A DNA stretch of 64,000 bases from Ignavibacteriales bacterium (GTDB lineage Bacteria; Bacteroidota; Ignavibacteria; Ignavibacteriales; Ignavibacteriaceae), in assembly GCA_016709765.1 (NCBI GenBank), contig JADJMD010000014.1, positions 186,001 to 250,000 on the forward strand, read 5' to 3'. The position numbers and the translations under genes are program-made. The notes beneath the pieces were generated by a model that worked only from the letters and a program-made list of their open reading frames with translations, searched no databases and was not told the origin of the DNA. This document shows, piece by piece, positions 56,808-64,000 of the stretch (positions are counted from its first letter, which is position 1; the number at the start of each line of letters is the position of its first letter).

Positions 56808-58345
56808 AAGATAGAAGTATGAAAATCTCTTATTACTTGGTTACAATTTGTTTTGTGTTATTTTATTCATCTTTAAATGCACAATGGGTTCAATCAGGCC
56901 TCGATTTCTACTTTGTTCGAACCATAAATGTTTCCGGCACAAGTCTCTTCGTTGGAACAAGTGGTGATGGTATATCTCGCTCCACTAACAGCGGCGCAAG
57001 CTGGGCTCCGGTTAATACAGGATTAACAAATCTCTTTGTTAATGCTTTTACTGTCTCTGGTACAGATCTATTTGCAGGAACCGAAGGCAATGGCGTATAT
57101 CGTTCAACTAATAATGGTGCAAGCTGGTTTGCAACTGGCGTGCTTTCAACTCCATATATTTATGCGCTTGCTGTTTCGGGCAATAACATTTTTGCTGGTG
57201 CTGATGGTGATGGTGTCTTTCGTTCTACAAATAACGGCGCAAGCTGGACTCTTGTTAGTGCTGGACTAACAAACACACGTATCTTTGCTCTTGCCTCTTC
57301 CGGTACAAATCTGTACGCAGGCACTTTTGGTGGTGGTGTGTTTCTTTCCACAAATAATGGTACAAGCTGGACTCCGATCAGCACAGGATTGACGAACACT
57401 TCTGTTAATACTCTTTTTGTTTCAGATGCAAATCTTTTTGCCGGTACAGAAAATGGTCTTTTCCTCTCAACCAATAACGGCACAAGCTGGTCTTCTGTAA
57501 ATACGGGCTTAACTAATACTTTTATTCATGCACTTGCAATTTCTGGAACAAATCTCTATGCAGGAACTGAGGATGGTGTTTTCCATTCAACAAATAATGG
57601 TGATAGCTGGACAGGGATTAACCAAGGTTTAACTGATCCGGTAATCTTTGCGCTTTCTGTATATGACACAAATCTTTTTGCTGGAAGTAATGGTAGTGGC
57701 GTTTGGAAACGACCAATAGATAACATTGTTCCTGTTGAACTTATTTCATTTGCCGCAAATACAAATGGGAATAGTGTAATTCTGAATTGGTTAACGGCAA
57801 CTGAAATAAATAATTCAGGATTTGAAATTGAACGCTCTCTCATTTCGAACGAAGTGAGAAATCTGATTTGGGAAAAGAGGGGATTTGTTCATGGCAATGG
57901 AACGACAACAGAAACACAATCGTATTCTTTTATGGATGAAAATCTTGCAAGTGGAAAATATTTATACAGATTAAAGCAGATAGATTTTGACGGATTGTTT
58001 GAATATTCAAACAATGTTGAAGTGGTGGTAGCAGTTCCAGATAGATTTGAACTTTCACAAAACTATCCAAATCCATTTAATCCAAGTACAAAAATAAAAT
58101 ATACAATCCACGATGTCACCCTGAGTCCCGATAAAAACGGGATAAACTCCGTCGAAGGGTCTCGAGTGATACTTAAAGTTTATGATATTCTAGGCACTGA
58201 AGTAATAACATTGGTTAACGAAAACAAACCCGCAGGAAATTATGAAGTAACATTTGATGCCAGGACTTTATCGAGCGGAACATACTTTTATAAATTGCAA
58301 GCGGGTAGTTTTGTTGCTACAAAGAAATTGTTATTATTAAAATAA
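56804..58345 (+). CDS. Secreted BNR-repeat propeller with T9SS sorting domain
   Basis: The first ATG (56804) overlaps the previous stop as ATGA; ATG 56819 (MKISYYLVTICFVLFYSSL) is an alternative that starts directly with the signal peptide. About seven repeats of GTNLYAGTxxGVFxSTNNGxSWTxVNTGLTN form a sialidase-like propeller without catalytic residues. A fibronectin-like module and a sorting domain (SQNYPNPFNPS, ending TKKLLLLK) follow. Two palindromic repeats are inserted in frame, one in each of the last two modules. Confidence 0.87.
   Translation: MKDRSMKISYYLVTICFVLFYSSLNAQWVQSGLDFYFVRTINVSGTSLFVGTSGDGISRSTNSGASWAPVNTGLTNLFVNAFTVSGTDLFAGTEGNGVYRSTNNGASWFATGVLSTPYIYALAVSGNNIFAGADGDGVFRSTNNGASWTLVSAGLTNTRIFALASSGTNLYAGTFGGGVFLSTNNGTSWTPISTGLTNTSVNTLFVSDANLFAGTENGLFLSTNNGTSWSSVNTGLTNTFIHALAISGTNLYAGTEDGVFHSTNNGDSWTGINQGLTDPVIFALSVYDTNLFAGSNGSGVWKRPIDNIVPVELISFAANTNGNSVILNWLTATEINNSGFEIERSLISNEVRNLIWEKRGFVHGNGTTTETQSYSFMDENLASGKYLYRLKQIDFDGLFEYSNNVEVVVAVPDRFELSQNYPNPFNPSTKIKYTIHDVTLSPDKNGINSVEGSRVILKVYDILGTEVITLVNENKPAGNYEVTFDARTLSSGTYFYKLQAGSFVATKKLLLLK
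57836..57862 (+). repeat. Palindromic element inserted in frame, copy 1
   Basis: TCTCATTTCG and CGAAGTGAGA form a 10-bp hairpin with loop AA (one G-T pair). Within the fibronectin-like module it encodes Ser-Leu-Ile-Ser-Asn-Glu-Val-Arg-Asn, absent from the same module at 5.6 kb. Confidence 0.6.
58112..58170 (+). repeat. Nested palindromic element inside sorting domain
   Basis: About 60 bp between IKYTI and VILKVYD of the sorting domain, where other copies have a few codons. Nested arms: TCAC/GTGA outside and TCCCG ATAAAAA CGGGA inside. It adds about 20 residues without breaking the frame. Confidence 0.6.
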
Positions 58346-58425
58346 TAGTGCGATATATTTGTTTTCCGTTCCCGTGAACTATAATTAACAATAAAATAAT
58401 TATTTAAGCTATAATAGGTGCCATT

Positions 58426-61026
58426 TTGAAAACAACGACTATCATACTTAGTTGTCTTCTATTTTTAATCTCCGAAGTTCTGGCTCAGAATACGCCAACT
58501 TATTCCTGGCGTTATTATCGTCCCGGTAATACTGGTATTCAGGGAGATCAGGCAACTGCCCTTTGGATTGATGAAAATGGAGATCCATATATCGCTGCTA
58601 ATAACGGTAATTGGGGCGAGGGAGGATTTGCAAAGTTTCATCAGTCTGAAAATAAATGGATTAACTACTCAAACGTTGACTATCCAATATTAGGATCATT
58701 TTATGGTGGCGAAGAGCAGATAGATGAAATAATCAGAGATTATGATAATAATCTTTGGATGGCAAACAATACCGGCGCATTAAAATTTAATCCCCAGGCA
58801 GGTATTTCATCGATTGAAAAATTTGGACCTACAAATTCGGGATTATTGGGTTCGACTGTAGATATGGATTTAGCCCCCGATAGTACAATATGGTTTGTAA
58901 GCGATGGTCTTGTTCGGTTTAATCCTAAGAACGGAGGATGGACTTATTGGCAAGGTGGTAATATCCGAATTGCTGTGCAACCAAAAACGAACGGCAGTTA
59001 TCTCGTTTGGTCTGCAAACACTTATTTTGGACAGGTGTTCACATATAATAGCGCAACAAATCAATTAACAGATTATTTGCCTACAGCCATTGGAGAGATT
59101 GCCGGATTGCCTGGAAAAGATTGCGTTGATGATGCCGGAAATTTTTGGGCTTTAAGAATGACCCAAAACGGTGATTGGGAGACGCTTGAATATCAACGCC
59201 CTGATGGAGTTTGGATTTATCCTTCGCCACCATATGCCAATGTTAGTTTTTATATTGAAGCATTTAAAGCTTATGGAAATGGTAAAGCAGTAATGGTTCT
59301 TGCTAGCGGAGAAACCTGGATGTTTGATGGACTGACATGGAATAATTTTGGAACATGGCGCCCGGGTGATTTTAGTCTTTCTATTGATGTAGATAACCAA
59401 GGCAATGTTTGGGTTTGTGGAATAGGTGGTGCGGCAAAACGTGATGCCGCTACTGGAAACTGGCAGCGTTATAGGATAACTAACACATCACAAATTGATT
59501 ATTTTGTTGAAGATTTTTCACTCGATAGCGAAGGAAATGTTTGGCTTACTGGAAATGCAGGAACGGGAATTGGAGGATTTCAAAAATTTGACGGCGAAAG
59601 ATGGGCTGGTTTTAATGATTTTACTTATGGGTTGGGTCATCCTTTTCCATATCCAGCAGATAATACCCAGGCTATTTATAGGAGACCATCAAATGGTTAT
59701 GTAGTATTCAATCCTACATTCTCTGGCATTCATGCCTGGGACGGTACTAACTATTTTGCTTTAGAAGATTCAATGAGTGTCTCAAAAGGATTTGTTGAAG
59801 ACTCACAAGGAAGATTGTGGAGTCTTGGTGAATATTTTAACGTAAGATACTATGATGAAAATATCCCCGATTGGATTTATGTTCCTTTGGTAGGCTGGGG
59901 TAGCAAAATTAAAAAGGACCTCACATTAGATGGAACAATCTGGGCATCCACTGACTTTGAACTCTTACATACTGATGGGAGTTCTTCGTTCTCATACACA
60001 ATTGACGATTTCACGGAAGCAGCAGGATCATTTACAGGCTTAGCACTTGAAGGCAACGGCATCGTCTGGATCGGGGCGTGGATGCAGTCCACAAGTAGTG
60101 GCAGCACACTTATTCGTCTTGATGCGAATTCCGGATCTTACACTATCTTTCAATACGATTTGGGCTGGCCGTTTCCTGGCGAGCATGTGCGTCCCTTGGC
60201 GGTTACTCCTGATGGACGACTTTGGATGCAGTATGACAGTGAGTATCCATCCAACGATAACGGTTTATGCTGGTACGACGGCGTAAATGTTGGTATGTTT
60301 CCATCGCCACCAGGTAACGAACCCCAGTATGGAGGCTTGCCTAGCAGCACTATCAAAGATCTTAAAGTACGAGAAATACCAGGTGGATATGAACTATGGA
60401 TGAGTTGTCTTGGAAGAGGAATGGCGGTATTAACTGTAACTGGTACTGTTGTTCCTGTCGAGCTTGTTTCATTTGCAGCAAATAACAATGGAAACACCGT
60501 AAACCTAAATTGGTCAACTGCTACTGAAACTAATAATTCAGGATTTGAAATTGAACGCTCTCTCATTTCGAACGAAGTGAGAAATACGAATTGGAAAAAA
60601 GTTGGATTTGTTAATGGCAATGGAACAACAACAGAAACCCAATCGTATACTTTTATGGATGAAAATCTTGCAAGTGGAAAATATTTATACAGGTTAAAGC
60701 AACTAGATTTTAATGGTACATTTGAATACTCAAACGAAGTTGAAGTAGTAGTAAACATTCCCGATAAGTTTGAACTTTCACAAAATTATCCAAATCCTTT
60801 TAACCCAACTACAAAAATCCAATTCAACATCCCTACCGCGGGAAATGTAAAATTGATAGTGTATAATTTGCTCGGACAGAATATAAAAACGCTTGTAAGC
60901 GAATTTAAAGAATCAGGCACTCACTCGGTTAATTTTGATGCACCTGAATTAACAAGTGGTGTGTACATATATAAACTAGAATCTGGCGGATTTACTCAAA
61001 CCCGTAAAATGATTTTGCTTAAATAA
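58426..61026 (+). CDS. Secreted propeller protein, paralog of 54165
   Basis: 866 residues, start TTG 58426 with AGGTG in front. Domain order equals the 54165 protein: signal peptide (ends VLAQ), propeller strands (DENGDPYIAAN, DNQGNVWVCGIGGAAKRDA, DSEGNVWLTGNAGTGIGGF), PVELVSFAANNNG module, and a sorting domain with SQNYPNPFNPT ending TRKMILLK. Large segments are nearly identical to 54165, so the two arose by duplication. No ECF-type promoter was found directly upstream. The fibronectin-like module carries the same palindromic insert as the 56804 protein. Confidence 0.88.
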   Translation: MKTTTIILSCLLFLISEVLAQNTPTYSWRYYRPGNTGIQGDQATALWIDENGDPYIAANNGNWGEGGFAKFHQSENKWINYSNVDYPILGSFYGGEEQIDEIIRDYDNNLWMANNTGALKFNPQAGISSIEKFGPTNSGLLGSTVDMDLAPDSTIWFVSDGLVRFNPKNGGWTYWQGGNIRIAVQPKTNGSYLVWSANTYFGQVFTYNSATNQLTDYLPTAIGEIAGLPGKDCVDDAGNFWALRMTQNGDWETLEYQRPDGVWIYPSPPYANVSFYIEAFKAYGNGKAVMVLASGETWMFDGLTWNNFGTWRPGDFSLSIDVDNQGNVWVCGIGGAAKRDAATGNWQRYRITNTSQIDYFVEDFSLDSEGNVWLTGNAGTGIGGFQKFDGERWAGFNDFTYGLGHPFPYPADNTQAIYRRPSNGYVVFNPTFSGIHAWDGTNYFALEDSMSVSKGFVEDSQGRLWSLGEYFNVRYYDENIPDWIYVPLVGWGSKIKKDLTLDGTIWASTDFELLHTDGSSSFSYTIDDFTEAAGSFTGLALEGNGIVWIGAWMQSTSSGSTLIRLDANSGSYTIFQYDLGWPFPGEHVRPLAVTPDGRLWMQYDSEYPSNDNGLCWYDGVNVGMFPSPPGNEPQYGGLPSSTIKDLKVREIPGGYELWMSCLGRGMAVLTVTGTVVPVELVSFAANNNGNTVNLNWSTATETNNSGFEIERSLISNEVRNTNWKKVGFVNGNGTTTETQSYTFMDENLASGKYLYRLKQLDFNGTFEYSNEVEVVVNIPDKFELSQNYPNPFNPTTKIQFNIPTAGNVKLIVYNLLGQNIKTLVSEFKESGTHSVNFDAPELTSGVYIYKLESGGFTQTRKMILLK
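60559..60585 (+). repeat. Palindromic element inserted in frame, copy 2
   Basis: Identical over 27 bp to the element at 57836, in the same frame and the same position of the fibronectin-like module. Confidence 0.6.
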
Positions 61027-61140
61027 AATCAAATATTTAAAGAATAGAAAAGATTAATTAATATTAAAAAACAAAAAAGTAAAAATGAAAATAAATGTTA
61101 AAAGTATCCTATGAGTTAATTCTTTTATATCTGTCTATCA

Positions 61141-62073
61141 TTATTTTGATGCACTATCTTTGCGGTCCAGATACATATCATCCCAAGATGCGGGATCGTC
61201 CAATGATTCTAAATGAGTAAATACTGTGACTCCTGGTAAAAGATTCCGAATATCTGCTTCAATATTTTCTAATAATTGATGACTTTTGTGGACAGTCCAT
61301 TCCCCGGGAACTAAAACGTGCAGTGATACAAACTTTCGAACCCCAGATTGACGACTGCGGAGTGCATGATACTGCACTCCACTTTGTGTATAATGATCTA
61401 ATGTTTTTTGTATTTTATTTTGTTCCTCAACAGACAAAGCTGTATCCATTAAGCCAAACGCGGATTTGCGTATAATACGAATACCGGACCACACAATATT
61501 TACTGCTACCAGGATTGCGATGATAGGATCAAGCCTTCCCCATCCTGTGATTGATACAGCACCAACTCCCAAAAGAACTCCAGCAGATGTCCAAACGTCT
61601 GTCATTAAATGCTGAGCATCAGCCTCAAGTGTTATGGAATTATATTTTTTGCCAGCTCTTGAAAGGACAACCGAAACAAACAAATTTATAATTGAGGCCA
61701 CTACTGAAACCGCCATTCCTAATCCGACTTGTTCAAGAGGTTTCGGAGTAATAAGTCGGGGGATAGCAGTAGCTGCTATACCTAATGCAGCAACGAGTAT
61801 CAACATACCTTCGACACCACTTGCAAAGTATTCTGCTTTACTATGTCCGTAAGCATGATCCTCATCGGCAGGGCGAGCGGCGACCGTTAGCATTGCTAAG
61901 GCCATAAGTGCTCCAGCTAGATTGACTATGGATTCTAATGCATCTGAAAGAAGCCCGACCGAACCGGTCAACAAATAAGCTATACCTTTTAGTGCAATAG
62001 TAAGAACAGCCGCAGCTACTGAAAGCCACGCAAAGCGAGTAAGTGGTTTGTTTTTAGTAGTTTCTAATATCAT
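61141..62073 (-). CDS. CDF cation-efflux transporter 2
   Basis: 310 residues, intact. Membrane metal-site motifs LSDALESIVN (helix 2) and HLMTDVWTSAGV (helix 5), the EDHAYGHSKAEYFASGVEG loop, and a cytoplasmic dimerisation domain (YHALRSRQSGVRKFVSLHV, VFTHLES). It exchanges a divalent metal for protons, exporting it from the cytoplasm. Related to the broken gene at 29939-30845. It faces the T9SS gene at 58426 tail to tail. Confidence 0.9.
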   Translation of the reverse strand: MILETTKNKPLTRFAWLSVAAAVLTIALKGIAYLLTGSVGLLSDALESIVNLAGALMALAMLTVAARPADEDHAYGHSKAEYFASGVEGMLILVAALGIAATAIPRLITPKPLEQVGLGMAVSVVASIINLFVSVVLSRAGKKYNSITLEADAQHLMTDVWTSAGVLLGVGAVSITGWGRLDPIIAILVAVNIVWSGIRIIRKSAFGLMDTALSVEEQNKIQKTLDHYTQSGVQYHALRSRQSGVRKFVSLHVLVPGEWTVHKSHQLLENIEADIRNLLPGVTVFTHLESLDDPASWDDMYLDRKDSASK

Positions 62074-62332
62074 AGTTTGATTATTATATCAGTTAAATGC
62101 CAAATTGTTTTTGCCTAATATTAATTTATAGATTTTTATTGTAAAGATAGGATTTCAATCAAATCAAAAACATTATTGTTTACCATTTCTGATCATAAAT
62201 AAGACTAAAAATATAGTGCCAAATATTTCATTGCCCATTTATCAGCTAAAATCTCGATTCTAAAAAAATATTTATATCAGCTCATATTATAGCAAAAAAT
62301 CTAAGAATAGCTGAAAATATTATTGAATAAAA

Positions 62333-62361
62333 TGTCACCATCTGAACATAATAAGTACTAT
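62333..62361 (+). promoter_or_regulatory. Predicted ECF promoter
   Basis: TGTCAC (62333-62338), 17-bp spacer, TACTAT (62356-62361), 87 nt before ATG 62449. Nothing else is recognised in the 62074-62448 gap. Confidence 0.65.
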
Positions 62362-62448
62362 ATATGTAAATTCTTGAGCATTTCATTTTTTAATTTAAAT
62401 ATCATTAACGAACTTTATAACTGAATAACTAATTAATAAAGGAAAGAT

Positions 62449-63528
62449 ATGAACAAATTAATTCTATTATATTTATTTTTTGTTTTATTTCTAACTTCAT
62501 TTAATCTGCAAGCATTGCCAAGGTTTGCGGTTAAGCTTGGTGACAAATGTAGTGATTGTCATTACAATCCAAGTGGAGGTGGAGTAAGAACTTTAGATGG
62601 CTGGTATTGGGGCAAAAATAATTTAAGTATGATTTCATCACGCGATAAAGATTTTTTAATGTCACCAAAGGTTTCTGATAACATTTCTATTGGGCTTGAT
62701 TACAGGACGCAATATATTTATTCACAATCAATTAAACGAACTTATTTCCAAAATATGACTGCGGCACTTCATACAAATTTTGCTTTATCAAAACAAATAA
62801 ATCTGGTTGGTAAATATGATTTTGTAAATCAACTTTGGGAGGGATATGGAATAGCTAAAATTCTTCCTGGTGACGGATATATCAAAGCAGGTGTTTATAC
62901 GCCTAATTATGGAATTAGGTTAGATGATCATACAGCATACACAAGACAGGGACTAATATTCAATCCATTTTACAGAGAAGCCGGGGTTGAAGTTGGAATT
63001 TTTGTTGATAACTGGCTTTATGCAAGCGCAAGTGCCGGCTCAAATCTTTCTGATGTTGCAAGTAACTATACAAAAGATCCAACTTACACTGCTAGATTAG
63101 AATTTACACCACATTTTGGTGAATTTGGATTAATGCTTGGCGGTTCAGCTGCAATAGTTAAGTTAGAGAATTCGCAGGGTTCACTTAATTCAAATATGTA
63201 TGGCGGATTTTTCGGTATTGGATATGATGAATTTTCACTTCTTGCAGAATATGATTTAGCAAATAACCTTTCCACACCAGATGTAAAATCAAACGTTCTT
63301 ATGGTAGAAGCTGCTTATGGCATAGTAACTGGACTTGATGCAGTAGTACGATATGATAGAATAGATTATAATGATGCTATTGATTCAGATGAAATTTCCA
63401 GAATTATTTTAGGTTTTGAATTTCACCCATATAGTTTTATAGAGGTTCGCCCTCAATATAGATTGGTTTTAGAAGATCCTTCGGTTGATAATGATTCGTT
63501 TGTACTTCAATTGCACTTTTGGTATTAA
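62449..63528 (+). CDS. Fused monoheme cytochrome-porin
   Basis: 359 residues. The signal peptide (ends LQALP) is followed at once by RFAVKLGDKCSDCHYNPSGG, a single CxxCH heme motif, and then by about 300 residues of alternating beta-strands ending in HFWY, an aromatic outer-membrane barrel signature. Heme at the N-terminus of a barrel, with the preceding Pro-x-Phe-Ala-x3-Gly, is the layout of Cyc2-type fused cytochrome-porins, though Cyc2 proteins are somewhat longer. Function (electron uptake, iron oxidation or other) is not shown by sequence. It has its own ECF-type promoter. Confidence 0.8.
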   Translation: MNKLILLYLFFVLFLTSFNLQALPRFAVKLGDKCSDCHYNPSGGGVRTLDGWYWGKNNLSMISSRDKDFLMSPKVSDNISIGLDYRTQYIYSQSIKRTYFQNMTAALHTNFALSKQINLVGKYDFVNQLWEGYGIAKILPGDGYIKAGVYTPNYGIRLDDHTAYTRQGLIFNPFYREAGVEVGIFVDNWLYASASAGSNLSDVASNYTKDPTYTARLEFTPHFGEFGLMLGGSAAIVKLENSQGSLNSNMYGGFFGIGYDEFSLLAEYDLANNLSTPDVKSNVLMVEAAYGIVTGLDAVVRYDRIDYNDAIDSDEISRIILGFEFHPYSFIEVRPQYRLVLEDPSVDNDSFVLQLHFWY

Positions 63529-63582
63529 TAATACAAGATTTAACAAACACTTTTTGAACACAATAAACTTAGTCTTTAAGAT

Positions 63583-63740
63583 AGAAGACAGTTAGAAGAC
63601 ATTTTAGAAATGATGCGTTTTTAATCAATAAATGCACCTTTTTTGTACTCAAAGAGTTTCCCTGACTCTCCGCTACTAAAAAACAAGCCTCATTTACGTT
63701 CAAAATATACGTTCTTGAGGCTTTTTTGTAATATTTTCTT
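63583..63740 (+). repeat. tRNA-3'-end-like attachment repeat, copy 4
   Basis: AGAAGACAGTT (63583) and AGAAGACATTTT (63594) are 11 bp apart, followed by the core TCCCTGACTCTCCGC (63659-63673) and the hairpin GCCTCA/TGAGGC (63687-63721) with a T run. Core plus hairpin match copy 3 over about 80 bp. Confidence 0.65.
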
Positions 63741-63796
63741 GTGGAATTTTGGTAGAACTTTTTGGTACAATATTGCTCTAACGATATTGCTGATTA

Positions 63797-64000
63797 CTAA
63801 GCTGTCTGCAAAATGTTTATACCTAAAGTTTTATTAAATAAGTAAATACTCTGGGTATCAATGTACAATTTTATTCTTTCGTTAACTTTCAAAACCTCAA
63901 TGGGTTTTACTCTGGCAATAAATGGATTTTTCTCAATCTCAAAATAAACGAATGTTTCATTGCCCATTGGTTCAATCACATCGATCAATACTTCAAGTTC
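63797..64000 (-). CDS. MalK/UgpC-type ABC ATPase, C-terminal fragment
   Basis: The frame stays open to the window edge, so the gene begins outside. The last 68 residues match the TOBE/OB-fold regulatory end of sugar-type ABC ATPases: LIDVIEPMGNETFVYFEI, NPFIARV, and VNERIKLYIDTQSIYLFN. The ATPase domain itself is not visible. As the first typical housekeeping-like gene after attachment repeat copy 4, it may mark the chromosome outside the inserted blocks. Confidence 0.75.
   Translation of the reverse strand, partial: ELEVLIDVIEPMGNETFVYFEIEKNPFIARVKPIEVLKVNERIKLYIDTQSIYLFNKTLGINILQTA

Noticed and set aside
63797..63988. Complete 63-residue small protein
   Set aside because: The frame is open to the window edge and the sequence is the TOBE end of an ABC ATPase, so it is a partial gene.

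Overview
The window is AT-rich DNA from a member of the Bacteroidota/Chlorobiota group, most likely an Ignavibacteria-type bacterium. The main evidence is a dozen large secreted proteins that end in the Asn-Pro-Phe-Asn-Pro type A sorting domain of the type IX secretion system (T9SS). Other support comes from many c-type cytochromes, a hybrid two-component regulator and TAnnTTTG-like promoters. No rRNA, complete tRNA, CRISPR array, transposase or integrase gene was seen.

Layout. (1) 1-14.5 kb: the 3' part of a hybrid histidine kinase, then T9SS cargo (beta-helix/BNR, YCF48 repeats, M1 peptidase) and a TPR lipoprotein. (2) 14.5-21.2 kb: five paralogous small lipoproteins interleaved with T9SS proteins. 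Five transcription units share a precisely placed promoter/operator, and several share near-identical terminators. (3) 21.2-29.5 kb, between two copies of a tRNA-Ser-3'-end-like repeat: amino-acid permease, HEAT protein, P-type H+-ATPase and a phosphodiester glycosidase with a sorting domain. (4) 29.5-43.3 kb, up to a third copy: cation transporters, rubrerythrin, an OmpR-type two-component system, then a minus-strand operon of a beta-barrel, three multiheme cytochromes and two NHL propellers that looks like an outer-membrane electron conduit. (5) 43.3-63.7 kb, up to a fourth copy: a minus-strand ECF sigma factor / zinc-finger-TPR anti-sigma / TPR-CHAT protease locus, then T9SS proteins, a lipoprotein, small cytochrome genes, a CDF transporter and a fused monoheme-porin. 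(6) The right edge holds the end of a MalK/UgpC-type ABC ATPase gene.

Two results stand out. First, in region 5 seven promoters fit TGTCAC-N17-NACTWA, including a divergent pair in front of the sigma factor. They suggest a self-contained envelope regulon controlled by the sigma/anti-sigma/CHAT module. Second, four copies of a 15-bp core identical to a tRNA-Ser 3' end, each accompanied by two 11-bp direct repeats, divide the window into functional blocks. This suggests integration of several elements at one tRNA site.

Caution: at least eleven genes are split by single-base frameshifts, almost all in short homopolymers, so many apparent pseudogenes may be sequencing indels. The in-frame stops in three lipoprotein paralogs are substitutions and are not explained that way.
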